Source: Gammaproteobacteria bacterium
GTDB taxonomy: Bacteria > Pseudomonadota > Gammaproteobacteria > GRL18
Reading direction: 5' to 3'
Assembly: GCA_027012135.1 (NCBI GenBank)
Contig: JALUZF010000069.1
Location: 1-36,092 of the forward strand
DNA: 36,092 bases
The first letter of the stretch is position 1. The number at the start of each line of letters is the position of its first letter. The notes under the pieces were generated by a model, which saw only the letters and a list, made by a program, of their open reading frames with translations, was not told the DNA's origin and did no database searches. Of this stretch, positions 16,448 to 26,245 are shown one piece after another. The position numbers and the translations under genes were made by a program.

Positions 16448-17539
16448 TTAGCCATCCTGCAGCAGGCGTTTCAGATCTATAATGGCTGCATTAGCACGTG
16501 ATATATATGAGGCCATAACCAGGGAATGGTTGGCGGTCAAACCAAAGCCTCTGCCGTTAAGAATGACAGGGCTGAATATTGGCTCCTGAGTGGATTCCAG
16601 TTCACGAATGATCTGGCGCAGACTGACCAGAGCATTTTTCTTTTTCAGTACGCCCTGAAAGTCATATTCTATAGCATGCAGTAAATTGACCAGAGCCCAG
16701 CTGGTGCCGCGGGCCTCATAAAAGACATCATCAATTTTTGTCCACGGAGTTTTAACCATCAGCTTTTCCGGTTCATAGGTAGCCTGCTGGGCCTGGGCTT
16801 CACCGGCCAGATTGGTATTAATACGTTCCTGGCCAACACTGGCACTTAAACGCTGGGATAAACTGCCCAGACGCTTTTCAACCACCTGTAGCCAGTCTAC
16901 CAGGTTATCTGCCCGGGCAAAAAACTGGGCCTGCTGCTGTTTTTTATCCAGCAGACGGGTCAGATAATCCATTAAATAATTACTCCCCTCCCGGTATTTA
17001 CTTTCAGCAGCCGGCCAGAGCCATTTGGTTGAATCGTTATTAAAGGCCGGTTCGGCCATGGACAGAGCTTTGTCCTCTCTGGAAGTGGATTGAGCCATAC
17101 TGAAATCATTTCGCAATACCCTGGTTACATCGCGGATCTGCACCAGTACACCGTATTCCCAGTTAGGCATATTATCCAGAAAAATTCCCGGCGGAGTAAC
17201 ATCGTTACTCAGGTAGCCGCCGGGTTTATCCAGAAGCATTCGAGTAATATTAATTATCGTTGCAGTGGTGGTTGCCCCGACGACCTTTTTAAAAGCGGTG
17301 CCTTTTTCTTCATTAATCTGTTCAATCAGTTGATCGGTCGCGGCATTGACATCAAGTAAATCGGGCTCCCGGCTCCATAAAAAAGCCAGCACCAGCCAGA
17401 CCACTAATGCGGTACTGATCAGTAGACCAATTGACCAGATAATACCTTTTTCCTTCAGGGTTCGGATGTGGTAAAGCTTGATCAGGCGGAGGAAAAATTG
17501 CTGGATGGAGTCGTAGATGTCGAAAAACAGATTAAGCAT
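16448..17539 (-). CDS. DUF2333 family inner-membrane protein
   Basis: The 363-residue protein has a cytoplasmic N-terminus, one membrane segment (about 32-55, WSIGLLISTALVVWLVLAFLW) and a periplasmic body that I recognise as DUF2333 from segments such as PGGYLSNDVTPPGIFLDNMPNWEYGV and the C-terminal GRGFGLTANHSLVMASYISRANAAI. Function is unknown; the family is widespread in gammaproteobacteria. The ATG has AGGA 7 bases upstream, and that Shine-Dalgarno directly abuts a heptamer tandem array. It is downstream of thiC on the same strand. Confidence 0.88.
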   Translation of the reverse strand: MLNLFFDIYDSIQQFFLRLIKLYHIRTLKEKGIIWSIGLLISTALVVWLVLAFLWSREPDLLDVNAATDQLIEQINEEKGTAFKKVVGATTTATIINITRMLLDKPGGYLSNDVTPPGIFLDNMPNWEYGVLVQIRDVTRVLRNDFSMAQSTSREDKALSMAEPAFNNDSTKWLWPAAESKYREGSNYLMDYLTRLLDKKQQQAQFFARADNLVDWLQVVEKRLGSLSQRLSASVGQERINTNLAGEAQAQQATYEPEKLMVKTPWTKIDDVFYEARGTSWALVNLLHAIEYDFQGVLKKKNALVSLRQIIRELESTQEPIFSPVILNGRGFGLTANHSLVMASYISRANAAIIDLKRLLQDG

Positions 17540-17550
17540 AGGGATATCCT

Positions 17551-17660
17551 GTTCAGCGTTCAGCGTTCAGCGTTCAGCGTTCAGCGTTCAGCGTTCAGCG
17601 TTCAGCGTTCAGCGTTCAGCGTTCAGCGTTCAGCGTTCAGCGTTCAGCGTTCAGCGTTCA
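17551..17660. repeat. GTTCAGC heptanucleotide tandem array (15.7 copies)
   Basis: Fifteen perfect GTTCAGC units plus GTTCA run without a mismatch for 110 bases. The array is enclosed by an exact 11-bp inverted repeat, TCCTGTTCAGC at 17547-17557 and GCTGAACAGGA at 17670-17680. It occupies the 5' region of the DUF2333 gene, ending one base before its Shine-Dalgarno AGGA. In the gene's direction every frame meets TGA within 21 bases, so it is not coding. Perfect short tandem repeats change length by slippage, making this a possible phase-variable or tuning element. Confidence 0.95.
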
Positions 17661-17675
17661 AAAGTTTATGCTGAA

Positions 17676-17714
17676 CAGGAGCCGGAGTCAAACTTTATTA
17701 TGACCTGGCTCCTG
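17676..17714 (-). terminator. hairpin after thiC, possible terminator
   Basis: CAGGAGCC (17676-17683) pairs with GGCTCCTG (17707-17714), with TCA/TGA extending the stem inside. On the minus strand it starts 21 bases after the thiC stop. No T-run follows, so strength is uncertain. Its right part partly duplicates itself (CTCCTGCTCCTG). Confidence 0.35.
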
Positions 17715-17735
17715 CTCCTGCCATAGGGTTAAAGA

Positions 17736-19768
<2,033 letters not shown>

Positions 19769-19894
19769 GCGGAAAAAACCTAAAACAGCTTCTGAAAGTA
19801 ACGGATTTTTATTTAAATTTCAAGGAAAAGAATAAAGTGTAAGCTATTAGTGAGTTTCAGGATGCGGGCATCCTGCCCGTATTTCCTGGGGAGC

Positions 19895-21160
19895 TTACAG
19901 GGCTTCCAGTTTTCTCATACCTGCTGGCAGTAATTTAAGTTCTACCAGGGCAGTAATTAAAACTGCAAAAAAAGAAGCATCTTCATAGAGCATCTGGTAG
20001 TACTGAATTTTCATAGTCAGGGCACTGCCAAACACAATGGCCAGAAAAGCCATAATGGAACCTACAGCCAGGGTAGAAACACCGGTGATCCCCTGCCCAA
20101 TAGTACAGCCCATTGCCAGAACACCGCCAAAGCCCATCAGTATACCGCCAATTACATGGGTCAGAAAATCCTTAAAATTAACAAACCATTCAATTCTAAA
20201 ACTTCGGCTGATTAAGGCCCAGAGGAAGGAGCCTAAAATCACACCAAATACCGCGACAATACCAAAGGTCAGCAGAGCTGAATTTAAGCCGTTGCTGACA
20301 TAACCAAGGGTCTGGCCAATTGGATTAATAAAGGTAAAGGACTGGGGTGACAGGGGAGCACCCTGGGCCGGCTTGCCTTCTTCAGACTCACTGATCATAT
20401 CCCAGTTTTCATAGTATTCCACCAGGGAGTACTGAGTTTCTTCATCAGGGACATCCACCATCACTGTACTGCTCAGATACCAGCCGGCCAGTACCGCCAG
20501 CCCCACAATAAGCCCGCCCAGCCAGTAGTCAGAACTGGACCAGAAATGCTTGCTTTTTACAATATAAATCAACAGCAGAGCCGCCAGAATACCACCGATA
20601 ATCAGCCGTGTTCCTACCGGATTATCACTATTAATCAGAGAGCCCAGATCCTGGTTAGTATCCAGGGAAATCGCCAGAGGGCGTATCCAGTCATAAAACA
20701 GCACGGAAAACAGTGTTTTGTCAGAACCGGGGAACGGGTTGGTCATATAGTAGGCAATAACGGCAATAATAATAAACACCAAAATGGATTTAATATTACC
20801 ACCACCAATGCGGATCAGTGTTTTATTACCGCAGCCGCTGGCCAGGGTCATACCGATACCAAACAGAAAGCCACCGAGAATATTTTCAGCCCAGACCAGC
20901 TGACTGCTGCGATAAGGAGGAAAACTGCTGTCCGCATTAAGCAGTCCTGCCGATTCCAGAATAATTAAACCAGTCATGGCCACGGCAATGGCCAGCAGCC
21001 AGGAGCGAAAACGACTGTAGTCACCCATATTCACCATGTCAGAAACGGCACCCATGGTACAGAAATTGGTCTTATTGACTACAGCCCCCATAATGAGAGC
21101 GACAATAAAGACGCCCCACAGGAGTGTCGACTGTGCAGCCGAGAATGATTCAAACAACAT
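19895..21160 (-). CDS. YeeE/YedE family permease (thiosulfate/sulfur-compound transporter)
   Basis: A 421-residue polytopic inner-membrane protein with about ten hydrophobic segments in two halves. Each half carries family cysteine motifs: NFCTMGAVSD (Cys34), ASGCGNKTLIR (Cys110) and AMGCTIGQGITG (Cys352). In characterised members (TsuA) such cysteines pass thiosulfate; other members serve selenium or sulfur trafficking. A long soluble loop (about 232-275) is unusual and acidic. It lies upstream of the thiC riboswitch on the same strand, with an imperfect hairpin (19861-19882) between them. The substrate is inferred from family only. Confidence 0.9.
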   Translation of the reverse strand: MLFESFSAAQSTLLWGVFIVALIMGAVVNKTNFCTMGAVSDMVNMGDYSRFRSWLLAIAVAMTGLIILESAGLLNADSSFPPYRSSQLVWAENILGGFLFGIGMTLASGCGNKTLIRIGGGNIKSILVFIIIAVIAYYMTNPFPGSDKTLFSVLFYDWIRPLAISLDTNQDLGSLINSDNPVGTRLIIGGILAALLLIYIVKSKHFWSSSDYWLGGLIVGLAVLAGWYLSSTVMVDVPDEETQYSLVEYYENWDMISESEEGKPAQGAPLSPQSFTFINPIGQTLGYVSNGLNSALLTFGIVAVFGVILGSFLWALISRSFRIEWFVNFKDFLTHVIGGILMGFGGVLAMGCTIGQGITGVSTLAVGSIMAFLAIVFGSALTMKIQYYQMLYEDASFFAVLITALVELKLLPAGMRKLEAL

Positions 21161-21446
21161 TGTTTTTCCCTCTATAATTACAAAAAGTTTTTATTTGCAA
21201 GCTCAGCGAACTATTGCTCGCTATTAATCTTTATTTATATCTACCTGGTAAAACTGACTAGCAAAACTAATGCCACTTTATAAACCACTGTAATATCAAT
21301 ACATTATAACTATTTAAGTATTTTATAACTATGCAATATGCATCTGCTTATTGCACTTTACAATTTTGGATTTAAAGCGCCATTTGCTCTATAATCCTAA
21401 GTTAATATTAACCATTTCAGCAAGACATCAAAAAAGGCAATACAGA

Positions 21447-22109
21447 ATGATGGAAATGAACTTTGAAACCGCTCGCCACAATATGATTGAACAGCAAATC
21501 AGGCCCTGGAATGTTATTGATCCCGTCGCTCTGGATGCACTGGAAACGATTCCAAGAGAAAATTTTGTGGCCAATGAGCTAAAAGAAGCTGCCTTTTCTG
21601 ATGTGGAATTACCCATTGGCCATGGTCAGCTTATGCTGGCACCAAAAATTGAGGCAAAGATTCTGCAGGCGGTTCAGGTTAAAGAAACCGATAAGGTACT
21701 GGAAATCGGTACCGGCAGCGGCTACCTGACGGCACTGCTGGCACATCTTGCAGATACCGTTATCACAGTTGAGCTGTATGAAGACTTAAGCGAACTGGCC
21801 AGAAAGCGCCTAGAAGCCGAAGGCATTAAAAACGTCAGGTTTGTGGTTGCGGATGCGGCTAATGGTTATACCGGCGGCAGCCCTTATGATGTAATAGTAA
21901 TAACCGGTTCAGTACCTGAATTGCCGGAAGGCTTTAAGCAGGGCCTGAAAATTGGGGGCCGTCTGTTTGCGGTCACTGGAGAGTCTCCGGTTATGGAAGC
22001 AACATTGATCACCCGGGTATCCGAAAAGCAGTTTTCTGAGCAGTATTTGTTTGAAACTGACCTGCAACCGCTGGAACATGTGAATAAAAAGTCCAGGTTT
22101 GTTTTTTAG
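21447..22109 (+). CDS. protein-L-isoaspartate O-methyltransferase-like protein (Pcm2 type)
   Basis: A 220-residue class I SAM methyltransferase of the PCMT family, with RHNMIEQQIRPWNVID, IPRENFV, LPIGHGQ and SAM motif VLEIGTGSGYLTALLAHL. I chose ATG 21447 because AAAGG lies 9 bases upstream; the open frame extends to 21351 but without family similarity. The loop after the GQ that carries TIS in true PIMTs (GQTISQP in E. coli) reads GQLMLAP, so repair activity is doubtful. Paralogs of this kind often sit near tolC or waaA in gammaproteobacteria; here waaA is one gene away, but no tolC is present. Confidence 0.88.
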   Translation: MMEMNFETARHNMIEQQIRPWNVIDPVALDALETIPRENFVANELKEAAFSDVELPIGHGQLMLAPKIEAKILQAVQVKETDKVLEIGTGSGYLTALLAHLADTVITVELYEDLSELARKRLEAEGIKNVRFVVADAANGYTGGSPYDVIVITGSVPELPEGFKQGLKIGGRLFAVTGESPVMEATLITRVSEKQFSEQYLFETDLQPLEHVNKKSRFVF

Positions 22110-22128
22110 TCTTTCCCTTCATTCATAT

Positions 22129-22166
22129 CCCTCACCCTGGCCCTCTCCCAGAGGGAGGGAGAGGGA
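22129..22166. repeat. palindromic intergenic repeat, copy 3
   Basis: The same CACCCTGGCCCTCTCCC core is followed by AGAGGGAGGGAGAGGGA, giving the most complete palindrome of the four copies. It lies between the Pcm-like gene and the hemerythrin gene. Confidence 0.7.
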
Positions 22167-22200
22167 ATGATTACAAATTCAAAATAAGGGTTATGTGATT

Positions 22201-22764
22201 ATGCTGCAAATTAATCAGCTGAGTAATAAAGGCAAAAAAACTAACGACAGCCCGACTTTTGAGCAGCCGCTATCCTTATTGCGCAGTTGTCACGACAAGA
22301 TCATTCATTTTTCTTCTTCCCTTTATAAACTTAGCCAGGCACTGCATAAAGACGGCTGGACACCACAACTGGAAACTTCTGCCGATCAAATTCGCCATTA
22401 TTTTAATGTTGCCGGGCCGGAACATCATAAGGATGAGGAAGAACACCTGTTTCCTGCTGTTATTGCCCTGGATCCTGAATGTACTCAGGCTCAGTCCATG
22501 GAGTTGATTACTCTGATAAACACCATGATCAAAGAACATGTAGAATCCGATCTGCTGTGGGAAGAACTTGATAAGATGCTGGCAGAACGCACTGCAGAAT
22601 TTAATACCCTGGAACAAATGGCACAGCAGTTTGCCCGGAGCATGAGCGAGCACGCCCGAATTGAGAATGAGCAGATTTTTCCCTATGCTGAACAGCATAT
22701 CAGTGAGGATTTGTTCAAGGAAATGGGACAAGCAATTGCTAAAAGGCGGGGGGTTAAGCTATAA
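22201..22764 (+). CDS. hemerythrin HHE-domain protein
   Basis: A 187-residue four-helix protein with the di-iron ligand pattern of hemerythrins: SCHDKIIHF, then PEHHKDEEEHLFPAV, IKEHVESDLLWEEL and SEHARIENEQIFPYAE. Likely roles are binding oxygen or nitric oxide, or iron-linked stress protection. I prefer ATG 22201 to GTG 22195 because the AAGGG Shine-Dalgarno (22187-22190) is 10 bases from the former and only 4 from the latter. The gene ends 11 bases before the convergent waaA stop. Confidence 0.9.
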   Translation: MLQINQLSNKGKKTNDSPTFEQPLSLLRSCHDKIIHFSSSLYKLSQALHKDGWTPQLETSADQIRHYFNVAGPEHHKDEEEHLFPAVIALDPECTQAQSMELITLINTMIKEHVESDLLWEELDKMLAERTAEFNTLEQMAQQFARSMSEHARIENEQIFPYAEQHISEDLFKEMGQAIAKRRGVKL

Positions 22765-22775
22765 ATAAATCGTAT

Positions 22776-24110
22776 TCACTTGTTGTCGAAATACGGCTTA
22801 ATTAAAGCCATAATTTTATCCAGTGCTCCGGCATTCTGCTCAATAAGCTGATGGGCTTTTTCTGCCAAGCCGTTTCGTTCTTCTTTATCACTTAACAGGC
22901 TATCGAGTACCTGTTCCAGTTCTGTAGTATCCTGCACCTGCCTTGCGGCCTGGTATTGTAAAAAAAGCTCATTAATGGCATAAAAATTAAAAATATGCGG
23001 ACCATATACAATAGGTAATTCCAGGGCAGCCGGTTCCAGAATATTATGCCCACCCACCGGCACCAGTGTCCCTCCCATAAATACCAGGTCTGAACAGGCA
23101 AAATAGTGCATCATTTCACCCATACTGTCTCCCAGTAAAATATCCGGGCTTATAGTTTGCTCTATGGCAGAGGCACTTGCTATTTCAGTACGTTTAATAG
23201 TTGTTAGTCCCATGGCATTTTCACTGAGCATCTGATAAACAGACTGAAAGCGTTCCGGGTGCCGGGGCACCACAAGCAGTACCAGTTCAGGGTGCTTTAC
23301 TCTGAGATTCTGAAAAATTTCCAGGATCTGTTTATCTTCCCCCTTATGGGTACTGGCAGCTACCAGAACCATTTTAGTTTGCCAGTGCAATTGCCAGCGT
23401 AAAGCCTGCCCTGCAGCAAGATCTTCAGGCTGGACTTTAATATCAAACTTGATACTGCCGGTAATATGCAGAGTATTTTCATCTGCACCCAGCTCTTTCA
23501 GCCGACCGGCATCCAGTACATCCTGGGCTGCAATACCGGTAAATTTCTGCAGGGTATTTTTAGTTAACCGGCCGAAACGGGCATAGCCTTTAGCTGAACG
23601 GGCAGACATACGGGCATTTAACAGCCACACGGGCAATTTTCGTCGCTCACATTCCAGCAGCAAATTGGGCCAGATTTCTGTTTCCATTATCAGACCCAGG
23701 GACGGGTTTGTCCTGTTTAGAAAACGGCGTATCGAACCGGGCAAGTCATAAGGCAGGTAACAGTGAAAGATGCGTTGCTGTGCTATTTCCTGTGCAAAGG
23801 TTTTTAAAATCTGGGCAGAGCCGGTGGTGGTGGTACAGGTGATCACCAGAGGATAATCAGGATAGTCTTCCAGTAGTTTATTAATCAAAGGCCGGGTGGC
23901 CAGAAACTCACCCACTGATACGGTATGGATCCAGACGGGCTGTCTGACCAGAGCAAATAGCGGCTGAGTAAAAATACCCAGGCGTTCAGCCAGACGCAAG
24001 GGCTGGCGCAGGGTTTTATAATCTGCGCTTTTTTGGTGTTTGAGTAACAGGCGTAGAAATAATAAGGGTGTCAGCAGGTAGTACAGGCTGGAGTATAAAA
24101 AGCGTTGCAT
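22776..24110 (-). CDS. waaA: 3-deoxy-D-manno-octulosonic acid (Kdo) transferase
   Basis: Transfers Kdo from CMP-Kdo to lipid IVA at the inner membrane. The 444-residue GT-B protein has an N-terminal membrane anchor (YLLTPLLFLRLLL), WIHTVSVGEFLATRPL with the catalytic Glu, TCTTTTGSAQ, METEIWPNLL, LLNARMSARSAKGYARF and the C-terminal GGTLVPVGGHNILEPAAL. Length fits the family. It starts 2 bases after the aldo/keto reductase gene stop, so the two are cotranscribed. Confidence 0.97.
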   Translation of the reverse strand: MQRFLYSSLYYLLTPLLFLRLLLKHQKSADYKTLRQPLRLAERLGIFTQPLFALVRQPVWIHTVSVGEFLATRPLINKLLEDYPDYPLVITCTTTTGSAQILKTFAQEIAQQRIFHCYLPYDLPGSIRRFLNRTNPSLGLIMETEIWPNLLLECERRKLPVWLLNARMSARSAKGYARFGRLTKNTLQKFTGIAAQDVLDAGRLKELGADENTLHITGSIKFDIKVQPEDLAAGQALRWQLHWQTKMVLVAASTHKGEDKQILEIFQNLRVKHPELVLLVVPRHPERFQSVYQMLSENAMGLTTIKRTEIASASAIEQTISPDILLGDSMGEMMHYFACSDLVFMGGTLVPVGGHNILEPAALELPIVYGPHIFNFYAINELFLQYQAARQVQDTTELEQVLDSLLSDKEERNGLAEKAHQLIEQNAGALDKIMALIKPYFDNK

Positions 24111-24112
24111 AA

Positions 24113-24892
24113 TTAGTCTGTCAGTTGAGCGACTAACTGGGCATTTTGTTTTAAGTGCTCGGGATTAATCGTACCGGCTATCAGACAACTGACTGCTGGA
24201 TGCGAAAAAACATAGCGGATGGCTTCATCAATTCCGGCACCACCGGCCTTGCTGTCTGCATGGCCGCTTTGCAGTCCCTTTTTGATCACCACCCCCTTAT
24301 TGAGTTCCAGCGCCCTGTCCAGTACCGGATCATCGGTATGATCGCTGGTATTACGGGTGGCCATAACCACATCAGTATTTTCTACTGTCCATAAACCGCC
24401 TTCTGTGGTTTTGGTGGACAGACCCACGGCACGAATTAAACCTTCCTGTTTTAACTGCATCAGGGTGGCAACGGCATCCTGTTCAATGACCTGCTGATCA
24501 TTGCCGTCAGAATGCACCAGTACCACATCCAGATAATCAGTATTGAGTTTTCTCAAACTGTTTTCTATGGTGGTTCGGGTCGCTCTGGCAGAAAAGTCAA
24601 AGTGAGACTGACCATTAATAAATGACTCCCCGACCTTGGAGACAATGACCCAGTCCTGACGCCGGGTCAGCAACTGCCCCAGACGTTCTTCACTATTACC
24701 ATAGGCCGGTGCGGTATCCAGCAGGTTAATACCCAGATCCCTGGCCAGGGCTAATAACTCCACAACTGCCTTATCATCGGGTATCTTAAACGCCCAGGGG
24801 TATTTTACCTGCTGATCCCGACCGAATTTTACCGTACCCAGCCCCAGAGGGCTGACCGGTATGCCGGTTTGTCCCAGTTCTTTTAATTGCAT
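24113..24892 (-). CDS. aldo/keto reductase
   Basis: A 259-residue TIM-barrel NADPH-dependent oxidoreductase. The catalytic tetrad is visible: Asp and Tyr in NLLDTAPAYGNSEERLG, Lys in WVIVSKVGE, His in DVVLVHSDGND. The substrate is unknown. It is a short member (typical AKRs are about 280-330 residues). It lies between an FAD oxidoreductase gene and waaA on the same strand, so a role in sugar or envelope metabolism is possible but unproved. Confidence 0.9.
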   Translation of the reverse strand: MQLKELGQTGIPVSPLGLGTVKFGRDQQVKYPWAFKIPDDKAVVELLALARDLGINLLDTAPAYGNSEERLGQLLTRRQDWVIVSKVGESFINGQSHFDFSARATRTTIENSLRKLNTDYLDVVLVHSDGNDQQVIEQDAVATLMQLKQEGLIRAVGLSTKTTEGGLWTVENTDVVMATRNTSDHTDDPVLDRALELNKGVVIKKGLQSGHADSKAGGAGIDEAIRYVFSHPAVSCLIAGTINPEHLKQNAQLVAQLTD

Positions 24893-24904
24893 CTTCTAGA
24901 TTTA

Positions 24905-24939
24905 CCCTCATCCTGTCCTTCTCCCAGAGAGAGAAGGAA
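24905..24939. repeat. palindromic intergenic repeat, diverged copy 4
   Basis: CATCCTGTCCTTCTCCC with returning arm GAGAGAAGGAA matches the other three copies with a few substitutions, compensated in the stem. It lies between the FAD oxidoreductase and aldo/keto reductase genes. Confidence 0.55.
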
Positions 24940-24955
24940 CGAATTTATATTCTGG

Positions 24956-26173
24956 CTATGTTAACCATTTCTGTGTTTTTTCCCAGGGCAGTTCTGAGGT
25001 TCTGGCCGGCTTACCCAGGATGTTTATTTGCTGACCATTATCAGGGATACCCCGTTGCTTCAATTGGTCTAAAATTTTATCCGTCATTAACGGTGTCATG
25101 GCCAGCTTTACCGGCCAGGCCGTTATAATATTATCCTGAGTGAATACTGCGGGTTCGGCCGGGCGGCTACCGTCAGGCATTTCAGGTTCGGCACGGTCAA
25201 TGGCCAGTACTGACCATTCACAGGCAGAGAAATCCATCCAGGGCATCAGTTTATGCAGCTCTTTTTTAGCGGCTCTAATCTGTTCTTTATCTGACCGCCC
25301 CACACCCTGCTCAGCTATTTCCCCGCCCAGATACCAGACCATTTGTCCCTTTCCCAGAGCATGGGACGTAATAGTCATTTTAGGCAGGGCACTTGCGCCC
25401 AGACAATGGGCATAGAGTCGGGGTAAAACCGATTCTGATGCCTTAAGCATGGGCATTAACAGGGGGCGCCGCTGCATTTTTGGCTTATCCATTCCCAGTG
25501 TATTTAATAAGGTTTCATTACCGGCACCGGCTGTCAGAATCAATGTCCCGGTACAGAGTTCAGCTCGACCTTTATCATCTTCAATACAGTATTTACCACC
25601 CGTATTTTTACGGATTGTTTTAACCCTGAGCTGTAAAATCCTGTCTGCATACTGTGTTCTAATGGCTTCCAGCACGGTTTTAATATCCAGTACCGGCTCA
25701 TCCAGCTGATAGACTTCGCCCTGAAAATCTTGCCTGTTAAAAGGCGGCATATAATCGGCCGGCTTTAGATGCTGCATACGGCTGCTCATAACCTTGCTGG
25801 CAAAAAATCCGGTCAGCCGGGAAGCCAGGCTGTTATTAGACCACAGGTATTGATGATCAGAGAGTTTAGCCACCCGACTTAGATCCACTTCGCCCTGTCC
25901 CTGCAGACAGGCCTTCCAGCGCTGCGGCATCTGGCCAATGGACTGCGCTGAATGAGTCAGCTTACCGGTCAGTGCGTATTTGGTACCACCGTGAATAATC
26001 CCCTGAGAAGCCCCGGTCTGCACACAGCCCAGACTGTCAGCCTCCAGCAAAACGGCCTGATAACCATCTCTGACTAAACGCGCAAGCGTCCACAGACCTG
26101 CTATGCCGCCGCCAATAATGGTAATATCAACAGACTGATCACTCATCTGAGAATATTGCCTGTTAACATACAC
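24956..26173 (-). CDS. FAD-dependent oxidoreductase (DAO / glycerol-3-phosphate dehydrogenase-like)
   Basis: The 405-residue protein begins with an FAD-binding Rossmann motif (ITIIGGGIAGLWTLARL, about 17-33), followed by the GASQGIIHGGTKYAL segment typical of GlpA/GlpD and DAO-fold enzymes, and LILTAGAGNETLL (about 211-223), the second dinucleotide contact. Substrate is unknown. ATG 26173 has GAGAAG a few bases upstream; Met10 (26146) is an alternative that starts nearer the Rossmann strand. It lies downstream of hldE and upstream of the aldo/keto reductase gene and waaA. Confidence 0.87.
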   Translation of the reverse strand: MYVNRQYSQMSDQSVDITIIGGGIAGLWTLARLVRDGYQAVLLEADSLGCVQTGASQGIIHGGTKYALTGKLTHSAQSIGQMPQRWKACLQGQGEVDLSRVAKLSDHQYLWSNNSLASRLTGFFASKVMSSRMQHLKPADYMPPFNRQDFQGEVYQLDEPVLDIKTVLEAIRTQYADRILQLRVKTIRKNTGGKYCIEDDKGRAELCTGTLILTAGAGNETLLNTLGMDKPKMQRRPLLMPMLKASESVLPRLYAHCLGASALPKMTITSHALGKGQMVWYLGGEIAEQGVGRSDKEQIRAAKKELHKLMPWMDFSACEWSVLAIDRAEPEMPDGSRPAEPAVFTQDNIITAWPVKLAMTPLMTDKILDQLKQRGIPDNGQQINILGKPARTSELPWEKTQKWLT

Positions 26174-26245
26174 TTCTCACTAAAACCTGAACACTGCAAG
26201 AGTATCTGGACATGGAGCCTGGATACGGTAATATATGCACACCAC

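Noticed and set aside
17551-17660. Possible CRISPR array
   Set aside because: The units are seven bases with no spacers, so this is a simple tandem repeat.
17468-17726. Two plus-strand reading frames encoding repeated VQRSAFS peptides
   Set aside because: They are the translation of the GTTCAGC tandem array, which has no stop in any plus-strand frame; there is no ribosome site and no homology.
21351-21446. Extension of the Pcm-like gene upstream to 21351
   Set aside because: The extra residues show no family similarity and AAAGG sits correctly before ATG 21447.
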